NCBI GenBank assembly: GCA_963718685.1
Contig: OY970356.1
Span: 248,001 to 312,000 of the forward strand
Direction of reading: 5' to 3'
DNA length: 64,000 nucleotides
DNA from: CAVQWH01 sp963718685
Lineage (GTDB): Bacteria > Patescibacteriota > Saccharimonadia > Saccharimonadales > Saccharimonadaceae
The position numbers were made by a program, and so were the translations under genes. Numbering within the stretch: position 1 is the stretch's first letter; the number at the start of each line of letters is the position of its first letter. This document shows, piece by piece, positions 49,956 through 59,520 of the stretch. A model generated the notes under the pieces. That model saw only the letters and a program-made list of their open reading frames with translations. It was not told the DNA's origin and searched no databases.

Positions 49956-52484
49956 TTAAAGCTTTTTTAAAGCTTCAAGTAGCTTGGCTTTGTCTTTTTC
50001 AATCCACTCAGCCCGAGCGGTAATCTCACTGATACCTATGTTGATAGTGCGTTTTAAGGACGGCTCTTTTAATAAAGGCTTGAAAAAAGTTTTGTATTCC
50101 TCAAGCTCTTCATGGGTATTTAAAATGCTGCCAGCGATGCGCGGGAAAATTTCGTAACTCTTATCATCGCCATAGGTTTTTTCCACCCAGTCCCAATTTT
50201 CACGCATCCATTCCCACGTTTGTTTGCGTCCATAGCGGTTTCTAAAAAGGTAAACAAGCCAATGTACGGCATTTTGGGGGCGTACCTTTTTGCTATCTGC
50301 CATTATGTCCAGCAGCTTTTTAATTTCTTCAGGATTTTTGGTACTGGTTAGACCGGTAGCGATATCTTCTTGCAGCTCGCTATTATGAGTTTTATCATGG
50401 GCTTTTAGTAGATCGTCTATGATATTTTTATAGCCGCCATGCCGTACCGTTGCAGTAAGAATCAATGAACGAATCTCGCCGTTCAGTTTATTAACATCAT
50501 CTTTTGCTTCGTCGTATCGTTTGATTGCTTCTTTAATGACTTTTTTGTTTTCGCCGTAAATAGCCAAGGCTAAAACATTGCCTCTTAGTTTAGATACTGC
50601 TTCACTTTCATCAGGCTTCTCGTCCCACCCTAGCGAATCGGCAAGTTGGCTGCTTATATTACGAGCCAGTTTCTTTAAACCCGCTTCAGCTTTTTCATTG
50701 TCAGTTACAAATTGTCTTAAGTCACTGATTGCAAGCCCCATAATATCCCAAACTGGCTGCTTATCTTCGTGGGAGAACGCACTCAAAACATCAACAATGT
50801 CAGCAGTCTCCATGTGATCTGTCCGCATAAGGAGAGTTGATTCCATTAACAGCCTTAGTCGGTCGGTTTGAGGCAGATCGCCAGCTTTAGTACGATTGAT
50901 TAGTTTTTGCCGTAAATCAGAATCATAATTAACAATATACTGTCCATGGCCGCCGCTATTTATTAATACGTCGTCGCTACTTACTTCAACCGACATGTCT
51001 TTTGTATCAAATATTTTCGGCAATTTCTTGTCGCTGGCGTGAAGAGGGATGGGCCATAGTTTCTTCGGATCGCTTTTGCCGCCGATCAAAAATTCAGATT
51101 GATGCAACTTTAAAGTCTTCTCGTCTTTTTTAGATACGCTAACGACAGGGAAGCCGGACTGTTCCAGCCAAGGTGTTACAAAATCGGGCACCGTTTCACC
51201 TAAAGCTTTCCATAGGTCACTGCCTTTTGTGTTGCCATAAGAGTGAGATTGGAAATACCGCCTCAAGCCATCTTGAAAAGCCTCATCGCCAACATAAACC
51301 TGAAGCATGCGCAGCACGGCCGAGCCTTTGGCGTAGACTATTGCACCGTCAAATATGGTGCCAATTTCATCCGGATGGTTAACGCCTGTTTTTATAGGCT
51401 GAACGCCGGGGTTACTGTCGCGTCTCAAGGCAGGTAGAGTTTCGCTGGTTGGAAAGTTCTGCCACACGTTCCACTGTGGGAAAAGGTTGTCCTTAGCAAC
51501 GAATTCCATTAGGCTGGCGAAGCTTTCGTTCAGCCAAAGATCATCCCACCACTGCATGGTAACTAGGTTGCCAAACCATTGGTGGCTTGTCTCGTGGGAA
51601 GTAACTCTGGCAATGCGCTGCCTCACGCTGATGCCAGTGTGTTCATCGGCAATTAAATAGTCTTCACGATAAGTAATTAATCCCCAGTTTTCCATAGCCG
51701 CCGAAGCCCCACCACCCATATCAGGCAAAGCTACGTGGTCAGACTTTGGCAGTGGGTAGTGGCAGCCGAAGTAGTTATCAAAAAAGTTAATGTTACGAAC
51801 CGCACATTCAAGCGCAAATTTTAAATCTTTATTTTTTTGGCTTGGTGCCGCCCAGACATTAACTTCAACACCGCTTTTAGTTCGGTCTGACACTTTATGC
51901 AACTCGCCTGCTACAAAAGCCAGCAGATAAGTGCTCATGCGCGGAGTTCTTCTAAACCTAGTAACAAGTTTTGAGTCCTCTGCAAACTGTTCTTTTGTCG
52001 GCATATTGCCAAGTACGGTGATGCCGGTTTCGGTTTTTAAGGTTACATCAAAGGTAGCTTTGGCGGCTGGCTCGTCGACGCAAGGCAGTATTTCACGCGC
52101 ATGGTGCGGTTCTAGCTGAGTCGCAAGTAGCTCTTTCTTGACGCCACTGTGTTTAAAATAACAAGGGTAAATGCCATGTTGGGAATCATGAATTTCGCCG
52201 CTGAACTTTATTTTAATAACGTGTTTTCCGCTTTCAATTGGTTTAGCGCACTTTATTACAAGCTCATCGTCTTTGCCAAGCTTAGTTTTAGCTTCTTGCC
52301 CGTCGATGGTGGCTTGGCTGATTTTTAAACCTTTCGCATGCAAGCTTATAGATGGCTGCTCTTTTTTAGTGGTACCCGTAACAATTATCTCGCCGTAAAA
52401 CTTACGAGCTTTTCGATCAAGATCTAAAGTTAGTTTGTAGTTATGCGGTTGGAAGAATTCGTAAAGTTGTTTAATTTTAGCCAT
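49956..52484 (-). CDS. M1-family aminopeptidase
   Basis: 842 aa from the ATG at 52484; upstream in-frame ATGs lie in the promoter. M1 signatures: substrate loop GGGASAAMENWGLITYRE (the GAMEN motif in AAMEN form) and zinc site VTSHETSHQWFGNLV with the distal Glu in NESFASLMEF. The N-terminal beta domain and the C-terminal ERAP-like helical repeat domain are present. No signal peptide, so cytosolic peptide turnover. TAGAAT lies 8 nt before the ATG. Confidence 0.94.
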   Translation of the reverse strand: MAKIKQLYEFFQPHNYKLTLDLDRKARKFYGEIIVTGTTKKEQPSISLHAKGLKISQATIDGQEAKTKLGKDDELVIKCAKPIESGKHVIKIKFSGEIHDSQHGIYPCYFKHSGVKKELLATQLEPHHAREILPCVDEPAAKATFDVTLKTETGITVLGNMPTKEQFAEDSKLVTRFRRTPRMSTYLLAFVAGELHKVSDRTKSGVEVNVWAAPSQKNKDLKFALECAVRNINFFDNYFGCHYPLPKSDHVALPDMGGGASAAMENWGLITYREDYLIADEHTGISVRQRIARVTSHETSHQWFGNLVTMQWWDDLWLNESFASLMEFVAKDNLFPQWNVWQNFPTSETLPALRRDSNPGVQPIKTGVNHPDEIGTIFDGAIVYAKGSAVLRMLQVYVGDEAFQDGLRRYFQSHSYGNTKGSDLWKALGETVPDFVTPWLEQSGFPVVSVSKKDEKTLKLHQSEFLIGGKSDPKKLWPIPLHASDKKLPKIFDTKDMSVEVSSDDVLINSGGHGQYIVNYDSDLRQKLINRTKAGDLPQTDRLRLLMESTLLMRTDHMETADIVDVLSAFSHEDKQPVWDIMGLAISDLRQFVTDNEKAEAGLKKLARNISSQLADSLGWDEKPDESEAVSKLRGNVLALAIYGENKKVIKEAIKRYDEAKDDVNKLNGEIRSLILTATVRHGGYKNIIDDLLKAHDKTHNSELQEDIATGLTSTKNPEEIKKLLDIMADSKKVRPQNAVHWLVYLFRNRYGRKQTWEWMRENWDWVEKTYGDDKSYEIFPRIAGSILNTHEELEEYKTFFKPLLKEPSLKRTINIGISEITARAEWIEKDKAKLLEALKKL

Positions 52485-52508
52485 ATTAATATATTCTAGC
52501 ATTAAGCG

Positions 52509-52537
52509 TTGCAAATTTTTGTGGGGTGGTTTATAAT
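52509..52537 (+). promoter_or_regulatory. nusA promoter
   Basis: TTGCAA (52509-52514), a 17-nt spacer and TATAAT (52532-52537). The start is expected near 52544, just before the leader hairpin. Confidence 0.75.
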
Positions 52538-52546
52538 ACAACTTAG

Positions 52547-52574
52547 AAACCGGCCGCTTGAGGTCGGGTTTTTT
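52547..52574 (+). terminator. Attenuator-like hairpin in the nusA leader
   Basis: AAACC-GGCC pairs with GGTC-GGGTTT across the loop GCTTGA and is followed by TTTTTT. It lies at the very 5' end of the nusA mRNA, 24 nt before the ATG, so part of the transcription would end before the gene. NusA itself affects such hairpins, which suggests autoregulation. Confidence 0.6.
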
Positions 52575-52597
52575 AAACTAAAATTTGAGGAGAAAAT

Positions 52598-53746
52598 ATG
52601 AGCGAAATTGATTTGAAACAGCTGGCACTTGCCGTACGGTCTATCGCCGAGGAAAAGAATTTACCCGATGATATTGTGCTTGAAGTTATTGAACAGGCTG
52701 TGGCTGCTGCTTGGCGGCGCGATCATGGTGAACGCGAGCAAGAAGTGCGTGCTGAAATGAACGTAAACACCGGTGCCACCAAAGTTTTCGTAACCAAGCA
52801 AGTGGTTGAAGAAGTTAAAAACGAAGCTTTGGAAATTAGCCTGAAAGATGCCAAGAAAATAAAGTCTGATATCAAAGTTGGCGATAGCGTTGAGATAACT
52901 GAAACTGCTACGACATTTGGACGTGTAGCTGCCCAGACTGCTAAGCAAGTTGTGTTGCAGCGTCTGCGCGAAGCTGAACGCGAAGCCGTGGTAGAAGAGT
53001 ATGACGATAAAATCGGCACTGTGATTACAGGAACGGTGCAGCGTGTAGAGCCTCGTGTAGTGCGAATTGACCTAGGCCAAGCCAGCGGCATTTTGCCGGC
53101 CAGCGAACAGATTCCAGGTGAGTATTACCAACCCGGTACAAGGCTGAAGGTTTACTTAAAAGAAGTTGAACGTGGTTATCGCGGTCCTCAACTGGTTCTT
53201 AGCCGTGCCAATGAAACGTTTGTAGAGTATTTATTTCGCCAGGAAGTTCCGGAAATGGAATCGGGCGCGGTGGAAATCAAAGCGATCGCTCGCGAAGCTG
53301 GCAAGCGGACCAAAATTGCCGTTAACTCAAGCGTGCCCGGTGTTGACCCGGTCGGCACTTTTGTGGGTGGCCATGGTACCCGCGTGCAAGCTGTTATGAA
53401 CGAGATTGGCGAGCAAGAAAAGATCGACATCATTACTTACGACGAAGATCCGGTAACGTTTATTACCAACGCTCTTAGCCCAGCCGAAGTGAAGGCCATT
53501 GAAATAGAGAAAAAGGGTGATGAAAAACGCGCTAAAGTAGTAGTTAATGAAGATCAGCAATCAATCGCCATTGGCCGCGGCGGACAAAATGTTCGTCTAG
53601 CCAGTAAGTTGACTGGTTATGAGCTTGACATTGAAGCTAGTCAGACAAAAGCTGCGCCTAAAAAGCCTCGCAAAAATATTGAAGATTCGCTGCTAGATGC
53701 TGTTGAAGCAAGTAGCGAAAACAGTGACGAAAAAGACAAGAATTAG
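52598..53746 (+). CDS. nusA: Transcription termination/antitermination factor NusA
   Basis: 382 aa. Domains: N-terminal RNA polymerase-binding part (about 1-130), S1 (about 135-200; GTVITGTVQRVEPRVVRIDLG), KH1 (about 230-295; FVGGHGTRVQAVMNEI) and KH2 (about 300-355; NEDQQSIAIGRGGQNVRLAS). The acidic tail (EASSENSDEKDKN) replaces the AR repeats of gamma-proteobacteria. AGGAG precedes the ATG. The stop codon lies inside the CIRCE operator of clpC. Confidence 0.97.
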   Translation: MSEIDLKQLALAVRSIAEEKNLPDDIVLEVIEQAVAAAWRRDHGEREQEVRAEMNVNTGATKVFVTKQVVEEVKNEALEISLKDAKKIKSDIKVGDSVEITETATTFGRVAAQTAKQVVLQRLREAEREAVVEEYDDKIGTVITGTVQRVEPRVVRIDLGQASGILPASEQIPGEYYQPGTRLKVYLKEVERGYRGPQLVLSRANETFVEYLFRQEVPEMESGAVEIKAIAREAGKRTKIAVNSSVPGVDPVGTFVGGHGTRVQAVMNEIGEQEKIDIITYDEDPVTFITNALSPAEVKAIEIEKKGDEKRAKVVVNEDQQSIAIGRGGQNVRLASKLTGYELDIEASQTKAAPKKPRKNIEDSLLDAVEASSENSDEKDKN

Positions 53747-53769
53747 CACTCTTGACTTGCGAGTGCTAG
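53743..53769 (+). promoter_or_regulatory. CIRCE operator (HrcA-binding site)
   Basis: TTAGCACTC (53743-53751), a 9-nt spacer and GAGTGCTAG (53761-53769): the consensus TTAGCACTC-N9-GAGTGCTAA with only the last base changed. It overlaps the nusA stop and the -35 box of clpC, so HrcA binding would block the promoter. hrcA is not in the window. Confidence 0.92.
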
Positions 53770-53781
53770 CCGGCATATACT
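53752..53781 (+). promoter_or_regulatory. clpC promoter
   Basis: TTGACT (53752-53757) lies in the CIRCE spacer; 18 nt later TATACT (53776-53781). The ATG of clpC is at 53822, with an AGGGGT site in between. Confidence 0.75.
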
Positions 53782-53821
53782 AAAGATATACGAAAATGTA
53801 TATTAGGGGTAGAATATAAGT

Positions 53822-56293
53822 ATGCCAGAAAATTTTGCAGAATTCGTAGACCGATTAACTGACAATGCGCGACATAGCTTGCAGCATGCCGAAGCTATTG
53901 CGAGGAGTTTGGGCGGCGCATATGTTGGTACCGAGCATCTATTGCTGGGGGTTCTTAGTCAGGATACGTCAGTCGGATCTAAACTATTGTCTGAAGCTGG
54001 GGTGACTCTTGAGCGCGCTCGATTGGCTTTGGATTTAACACCGCGTGCTTTAGTAGTAAGTACTGGAGCCAAAGGTTTGAGCGAGACGGCTAAACTTACA
54101 TTAAAAATGAGCTGGGATATAGCCCAGGAATTCCATCAGGATTATTGCGGCACCGAACATATTTTATATAGTATTTTAAGCCAAAAGAACGCACGCGCTA
54201 CCGTGTTGTTACGCGATATGAACGTAAGTGTAGATGAACTGCTTGGCGACCTAGAGGAATACTTGTCGCAGCAACAGCATGCTTTCGATATCTCGAGCGG
54301 CAACTCTAAGACCACTACCAAACGACGCAGTCGTAAAGGTGTGCTTGATGTTTACGGAATCGATCTAACTGCTCAGGCTAGAAATAGCGAGCTTGATCCG
54401 GTAATCGGCCGGGCTGACCAAATTGAACGTTTGGTAACCATACTGACACGTCGTACTAAGAATAATCCGGTTCTGATAGGTGAGCCTGGAGTCGGTAAAA
54501 CGGCAATCGTAGAAGGTTTGGCTCAGCGGGTAGCAAAAGAGCAGGTGCCCGATCACTTGCTTGATAAAAGAATCGTTCAACTTGATCTGGCTAGTATGAT
54601 TGCTGGTACTAAGTATCGCGGTGAATTTGAGGAGCGTTTGAAAAAGGTCATTAACGAACTTAATAATGATTCCAATACTATTGTGTTCATTGATGAGCTA
54701 CATTTATTAGTCGGAGCGGGTGCTGCTGAAGGCGCCATGGATGCGGCTAATATACTTAAGCCGGCTTTGGCGCGCGGCAAAGTGCGTCTAATTGGTGCGG
54801 CTACTCTTGAAGAGTATCGCAAACATATCGAAAAGGACACTGCCCTAGAGCGGCGCTTACAGCCGATTATTGTTCCTGAACCTAGTCTGAAAGAAACCAT
54901 TGATATATTAAAAGGCCTACGTTATCACTATGAAAACCATCACAACGTTAAGTTGTCAGATGAAGTTCTAGAGGATTCTGCCAGGCTTGGCGAGCGCTAT
55001 GTAAGTGAGCGCTTTATGCCCGATAAGGCGATTGATGTTTTAGACGAGGCGGCGTCAAAAGTACGTGTAGCCCGCGGCACCGAGCCTTCCAAGCTGCGTA
55101 CTTACAAACAAGAAATTAAATCTCTGAATGAAAAAATGGAGGACGCTGTTAATGGGGAAGATTACGAAAGAGCGGCTCTTTACAAAACCCGTATCAGCCA
55201 ACTCTCCGAGCGCGTCAAAAAATTGCGAGCCGAAACTAAGAGTAAATTCCAAGTTAAATTGACGCTTGATGACATCGCAGCTGCCGTCGCCACTATGACC
55301 GGTATTCCGGTGCACCGAGTAGTTAAATCGGAAGCCAGAATCTTACGTTCGCTTGAAAAGCATTTAGCTAAACATGTAGTTGGCCAAAACGAAGCAATCG
55401 CCAAAGTAGCCCGGGCAATTCGCCGTAGCCGCTCGGGCATAGCTTCAAGCCAGCGGCCTATCGGTTCATTTATATTCATGGGGCCGACTGGTGTGGGCAA
55501 AACCGAACTAGCTCGTGTTATCGCTCGTGAAGTGTTCGGCTCTAATGATGCTTTGGTAAAAATTGACATGAGTGAATTTGGCGAACGCCACACCGCTAGT
55601 CGTTTGGTGGGCGCTCCGGCAGGCTATATAGGCTATGAAGATGGAGGCCAACTGACCGACAAGATTCGCCGCCAACCTTATAGCGTTGTTCTGTTTGATG
55701 AAATAGAAAAAGCCCATCCTGAAGTCTTTCAGATGTTACTCCAGCTGCTCGAAGACGGCAATTTAACGGATGCCAAGGGTCATAAAGTTGACTTTAGTAA
55801 TGCCATCATTATTCTCACCAGCAACTTAGGGGCTGAGCGTATGCAAAAAGAAGCTAACCTTGGTTTTCGCGCCAAAAGTGCTATTGAAAAGAAGGAACTC
55901 AATGCTTTACATGAAGAAAACGCCAGTGCCGCACGCGATGCTCTAGGAGACATGATGCGCCCCGAGCTCATTAACCGATTCGACGGGGTTGTTACTTTCC
56001 ATGCCCTAACACGTCAGCAGGTGGGCAAGATATTTGACTTGCAGTTAAATGACTTACAGGAGAGACTGATGGCGAAAGGTCTGCGAGTAGTAGTTGATGC
56101 TAAAGCTAAACGCTGGCTGCTTGACAAAGGTTATGATACTAAAAATGGTGTACGTCCTTTAAGGCGGGTTATGCAAGACGAGCTTGAACACCTGGTCGCC
56201 GACGGACTTCTCAGTGGTAAGTTCAATAAAGGTGACGTGATTGACGTGACAGTAGATAAAGATGAACTAAAGGCTAACGTACATACCGAGTAA
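53822..56293 (+). CDS. clpC: ClpC-type AAA+ ATPase
   Basis: 823 aa. N-terminal Clp repeats (about 1-145; [21 protein letters not shown]), first AAA+ with [15 protein letters not shown], a middle region carrying a UVR-like motif ([15 protein letters not shown]), second AAA+ with [15 protein letters not shown] and a C-terminal D2-small domain. It unfolds proteins for ClpP or acts as chaperone. Under CIRCE control it belongs to the heat-stress regulon. A stop TAA is followed directly by the ATG of the metalloprotease-like gene. Confidence 0.96.
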   Translation: MPENFAEFVDRLTDNARHSLQHAEAIARSLGGAYVGTEHLLLGVLSQDTSVGSKLLSEAGVTLERARLALDLTPRALVVSTGAKGLSETAKLTLKMSWDIAQEFHQDYCGTEHILYSILSQKNARATVLLRDMNVSVDELLGDLEEYLSQQQHAFDISSGNSKTTTKRRSRKGVLDVYGIDLTAQARNSELDPVIGRADQIERLVTILTRRTKNNPVLIGEPGVGKTAIVEGLAQRVAKEQVPDHLLDKRIVQLDLASMIAGTKYRGEFEERLKKVINELNNDSNTIVFIDELHLLVGAGAAEGAMDAANILKPALARGKVRLIGAATLEEYRKHIEKDTALERRLQPIIVPEPSLKETIDILKGLRYHYENHHNVKLSDEVLEDSARLGERYVSERFMPDKAIDVLDEAASKVRVARGTEPSKLRTYKQEIKSLNEKMEDAVNGEDYERAALYKTRISQLSERVKKLRAETKSKFQVKLTLDDIAAAVATMTGIPVHRVVKSEARILRSLEKHLAKHVVGQNEAIAKVARAIRRSRSGIASSQRPIGSFIFMGPTGVGKTELARVIAREVFGSNDALVKIDMSEFGERHTASRLVGAPAGYIGYEDGGQLTDKIRRQPYSVVLFDEIEKAHPEVFQMLLQLLEDGNLTDAKGHKVDFSNAIIILTSNLGAERMQKEANLGFRAKSAIEKKELNALHEENASAARDALGDMMRPELINRFDGVVTFHALTRQQVGKIFDLQLNDLQERLMAKGLRVVVDAKAKRWLLDKGYDTKNGVRPLRRVMQDELEHLVADGLLSGKFNKGDVIDVTVDKDELKANVHTE

Positions 56294-57292
56294 ATGAGTA
56301 AATTTGCAAAGAGCGCTTTTGGATTAATCGTTACTTTAGCAATAGTCGGCGGCTTAATATGGGCAGCAGCCCACCGCCAGCACATAGTCGATCAAGCTGT
56401 GGTAGCGACTTATAATCCTTCGTCTGAAATAGTTAACCTTGCTAAAGAGGCTGATCTATCTAACCAAGGTCAGTTTTATTTCTACGCTTCCCGGCCCCAG
56501 TTAGATGAAAGGCAGAGCTTTAATAACCATTGCCAGCAGCAGGCCGACAGTGGGGGCAGTAGTGTAATCTTGGGCTGTTACGTAGCACGGCGTATTTATG
56601 TTTTTAACGTTACTGATTCACGACTCAACGGCATTAGGGCTACCACGGCTGCACACGAAATGCTTCATGCTGCCTATGAGCGTCTTAGCGACAGCAAGAA
56701 GAAGCAAGTCGATGGATGGCTGGAGGCGCAATTCAAGGCTTTAGGCAGCGACACGGATCTGCAAACCCAAATGGCGGGCTACGCTAAGACAGAACCGGGC
56801 GAGCAAGATAATGAGCTTCATTCTGTTTTAGCCACTGAAATCGCTCACCTAAGTCCTCAACTTGAACATTACTACAGCCAGTATTTTAAAAACCGCCAAG
56901 TAGTAGTTGGTTTGTTTAAACAATATAACCAAGTGTTTGAGAATTTAAAATCCCAGCAAGACCAGCTGGTTAGCCAGTTAAACCAACTGGCAAATACAAT
57001 TAACACTAATCAGGCCAACTATAATGCCGAGATTGCACAGTTTAATAGCGATGTTACGAGTTTTAATCAACGTGCTCAGACCCAAGGAGGCTTTAGTTCT
57101 CAAAGCGAATTTGACGCTCAAAGACAGACTTTGGTAGATCGCCAAAGTCAGCTGGCTTTAGAGCGGGCAAACATTAACCAGGAAATAACGACTTACAATC
57201 AAAAGCGTGATGAATTGCAGGCGGTTAATCTCCAGGCAGAATCACTTAATCACAGCATTGATAGCCACCCTCAGCCAGTGCCATCTATTTAG
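56294..57292 (+). CDS. Membrane-anchored HExxH metalloprotease-like protein with coiled coil
   Basis: 332 aa, unrecognised. An N-terminal membrane helix (about 8-26) puts the rest outside the cell. The core (about 60-195) holds H121-E-M-L-H125 (TTAAHEMLHAAYERL) and, 50 residues on, NELHSVLATEIAHL with a candidate third zinc ligand. Two Cys (C80 and C95) could form a disulfide. From about 195 to 310 a Gln/Asn-rich coiled coil follows. The stop of clpC touches its ATG, so it shares the CIRCE-controlled transcript. A secreted-protein quality-control role is inference. Confidence 0.65.
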   Translation: MSKFAKSAFGLIVTLAIVGGLIWAAAHRQHIVDQAVVATYNPSSEIVNLAKEADLSNQGQFYFYASRPQLDERQSFNNHCQQQADSGGSSVILGCYVARRIYVFNVTDSRLNGIRATTAAHEMLHAAYERLSDSKKKQVDGWLEAQFKALGSDTDLQTQMAGYAKTEPGEQDNELHSVLATEIAHLSPQLEHYYSQYFKNRQVVVGLFKQYNQVFENLKSQQDQLVSQLNQLANTINTNQANYNAEIAQFNSDVTSFNQRAQTQGGFSSQSEFDAQRQTLVDRQSQLALERANINQEITTYNQKRDELQAVNLQAESLNHSIDSHPQPVPSI

Positions 57293-57318
57293 TGAATCTG
57301 CTACACTTATAGGAGTAC

Positions 57319-58671
57319 ATGGCAAAAGCGACTAAAGTAAATTATGTATGCCAGAATTGCGGGGCGACCTTTTCAAAGTGGTCTGGACGCTGTGATAATT
57401 GTGGAGCCTGGAATAGTCTACTTGAACAAGTGGCTGAGGATACCGGACGCTCGGCTGTAGCCCGCAGTACAGGTCATAAGCTCAAGACTACTTCACTAGG
57501 TTCTGCTAGCGACAAGCCTAAAGCCGGACGGTTACCCAGCGGTTTCGGGGAGCTTGATGAAGTTTTAGGAGGCGGCCTGATGCCAGGCAGCGTATCTCTA
57601 ATGGCCGGACAGCCAGGTATCGGTAAGAGCACCCTGCTTTTACAGGTGGCAGCTTATGTGGCTCAACAGACCGATACTCTCTATATTAGCGGCGAAGAAT
57701 CTGTTGAGCAGGTTAGCTTACGCGCCAAGAGATTAGGTGCCAATAAAAAATCCGGCTTAGATCTAGCGGGCTCAACGAACGCTGATGACATAGCAGCTAC
57801 GATTCGTAGTGGAAAATATAAACTAGTCATTGTCGACTCCATCCAGACCCTGTCGTTAGGTGAGCTAACTTCGGCGCCTGGCACGGTAAGCCAAATAACA
57901 AACTCAAGCAACGTAATTATTCGTGCTGCCAAATCTACCAATGCAGCCGTGATGCTAGTGGGTCACGTTACTAAAGAAGGAAGTATCGCCGGGCCGAAAG
58001 TTCTAGAACATTTGGTTGATGTGGTTTTACAGTTTGAAGGTGATCGCTACGGAGGATTTAAGATAGTACGGGCTGCTAAAAACCGATACGGATCGACTAA
58101 CGAAGCCGCTATCTTTGACATGCAAGATGAGGGTTTAAAGCCCGTTAAAAATCCTTCCGCAGCCCTGCTGGCTGAAAGGCAAAATGGCGACGGTTCAATC
58201 ATTTTAGCTACTATTGAAGGAACCCGCCCGATTTTAGTGGAGATTCAGGCGCTTGTTAATACTACCAATTTCGGCTATCCTAAACGTACGGCTAGCGGTT
58301 TTGATCTGAACCGACTAAATGTGCTGGCGGCAGTGCTAGAAAAACGCACTAAATTGAAATTATCAGATAAAGATATCTATGTGAACGTGGTTGGCGGAGT
58401 AAGGATTCAGGATCCGGCGGCCGACTTAGCGGTTTGCATGGCAATTGCATCAGCAGCAGCTGGCCGACGCTTAGGCGACGATGTAGTAGTTTTTGGCGAA
58501 GTCGGATTAGGGGGCGAAGTACGCAGCGTGCAACATGTAGCTCGCCGTGTAGCTGAAGCAAAGAAACTAGGCTTCAAAATGGCAATTGGTCCTCATACCA
58601 AGCCTAACCAAAGTTTTGTGCATGAAGCAAAAAATATGCGCCAAGCTCTGATTACTTATTTAGAAAAATAA
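57319..58671 (+). CDS. radA: DNA repair protein RadA
   Basis: 450 aa. A C4 zinc finger (CQNCGATFSKWSGRCDNC), RecA-like core with Walker A GQPGIGKSTLL, the RadA-specific KNRYGS motif, and the C-terminal Lon-like domain (ADLAVCMAIASAA). RadA drives branch migration in recombination. AGGAG is 4 nt before the ATG, and TACACT 11 nt before it. The PIN-TRAM gene follows after 19 nt, an order also seen in Firmicutes (radA with yacL). Confidence 0.96.
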   Translation: MAKATKVNYVCQNCGATFSKWSGRCDNCGAWNSLLEQVAEDTGRSAVARSTGHKLKTTSLGSASDKPKAGRLPSGFGELDEVLGGGLMPGSVSLMAGQPGIGKSTLLLQVAAYVAQQTDTLYISGEESVEQVSLRAKRLGANKKSGLDLAGSTNADDIAATIRSGKYKLVIVDSIQTLSLGELTSAPGTVSQITNSSNVIIRAAKSTNAAVMLVGHVTKEGSIAGPKVLEHLVDVVLQFEGDRYGGFKIVRAAKNRYGSTNEAAIFDMQDEGLKPVKNPSAALLAERQNGDGSIILATIEGTRPILVEIQALVNTTNFGYPKRTASGFDLNRLNVLAAVLEKRTKLKLSDKDIYVNVVGGVRIQDPAADLAVCMAIASAAAGRRLGDDVVVFGEVGLGGEVRSVQHVARRVAEAKKLGFKMAIGPHTKPNQSFVHEAKNMRQALITYLEK

Positions 58672-58690
58672 TAAAAAAAGGAGAAATTAT

Positions 58691-59512
58691 ATGAATTTAT
58701 ATCAGTGGGTAACTGTGGCTTTGCTCGTGGTGGTAATTTTACAGCTAACTTATTTAATGAATAAACGTCCGGGCGGTATACGTCGCGGCGAAGGCCGAGT
58801 AGTTTTGCTCGACACGTCTGCCTTAATTGACGGCCGGGTAGTCGAAGTGGCAAAAGCCGGCTTCTTGTCTGGCAAAATTATCGTGCCACGTAGTGTAGTT
58901 GATGAGCTGCAATTACTTGCCGACAAGGCCGACCATGAAAAACGCTCTAAAGCGCGCCATGGCCTGGACGTAGTGCAAACTTTGCAACAAATGAGCAATC
59001 TAGACGTAGCAGTTATGCAGGACGGCAAAGCCAAAGATGGAGTGGATAGCCAGTTGGTTCGTTTGGCAAAAGCTCATCAAGCCCACCTTTTAACTCTTGA
59101 TTACAACTTAATTAAGGTTGCCGAAGTGGAAGGCGTTTCAATCCTCAACATCAATGAACTAGCACAAATTTTGCGTCTTGCTTATTTACCTGGTGAGCGC
59201 AGTAAGATAACTCTCAACCAAAAAGGCCAGGACGCTAGCCAAGCGGTGGGTTATTTAAGCGACGGAACTATGGTTGTTGTGGAGCAAGCTGGCAGTTTGA
59301 TGGGCAAAGAAGTTGAAATTGAGTTTACGCGGGCTTTGCAAACCCAAGCTGGCAAAATGATGTTCGCTAAGTTAGTAAACAAGCCAAACACCTCAACCAA
59401 AAAACCGAAATCATCTCAGCAACGTAAACCTAGCCCAAACAATAAACCCAAACCCTCACGCCGACCACGTTCGCCTGAGGAAAGAATGGTGAACTTAGCT
59501 AACAGCAAGTAA
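58691..59512 (+). CDS. PIN-TRAM domain protein (YacL-like)
   Basis: 273 aa. One N-terminal membrane helix (about 5-24), PIN nuclease domain (about 36-155; VLLDTSALIDGRV, VVDELQLLADKAD, and the DYNLIKVAEVEG end with acidic residues), then TRAM (about 170-235; GQDASQAVGYLSDGTMVVVE). The C-terminus is Lys/Pro-rich. PIN domains cut RNA; the TRAM domain binds it. Membrane placement matches YacL. Operon with radA; AAAGGAG precedes the ATG. Confidence 0.9.
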   Translation: MNLYQWVTVALLVVVILQLTYLMNKRPGGIRRGEGRVVLLDTSALIDGRVVEVAKAGFLSGKIIVPRSVVDELQLLADKADHEKRSKARHGLDVVQTLQQMSNLDVAVMQDGKAKDGVDSQLVRLAKAHQAHLLTLDYNLIKVAEVEGVSILNINELAQILRLAYLPGERSKITLNQKGQDASQAVGYLSDGTMVVVEQAGSLMGKEVEIEFTRALQTQAGKMMFAKLVNKPNTSTKKPKSSQQRKPSPNNKPKPSRRPRSPEERMVNLANSK

Positions 59513-59520
59513 TACTAAGC

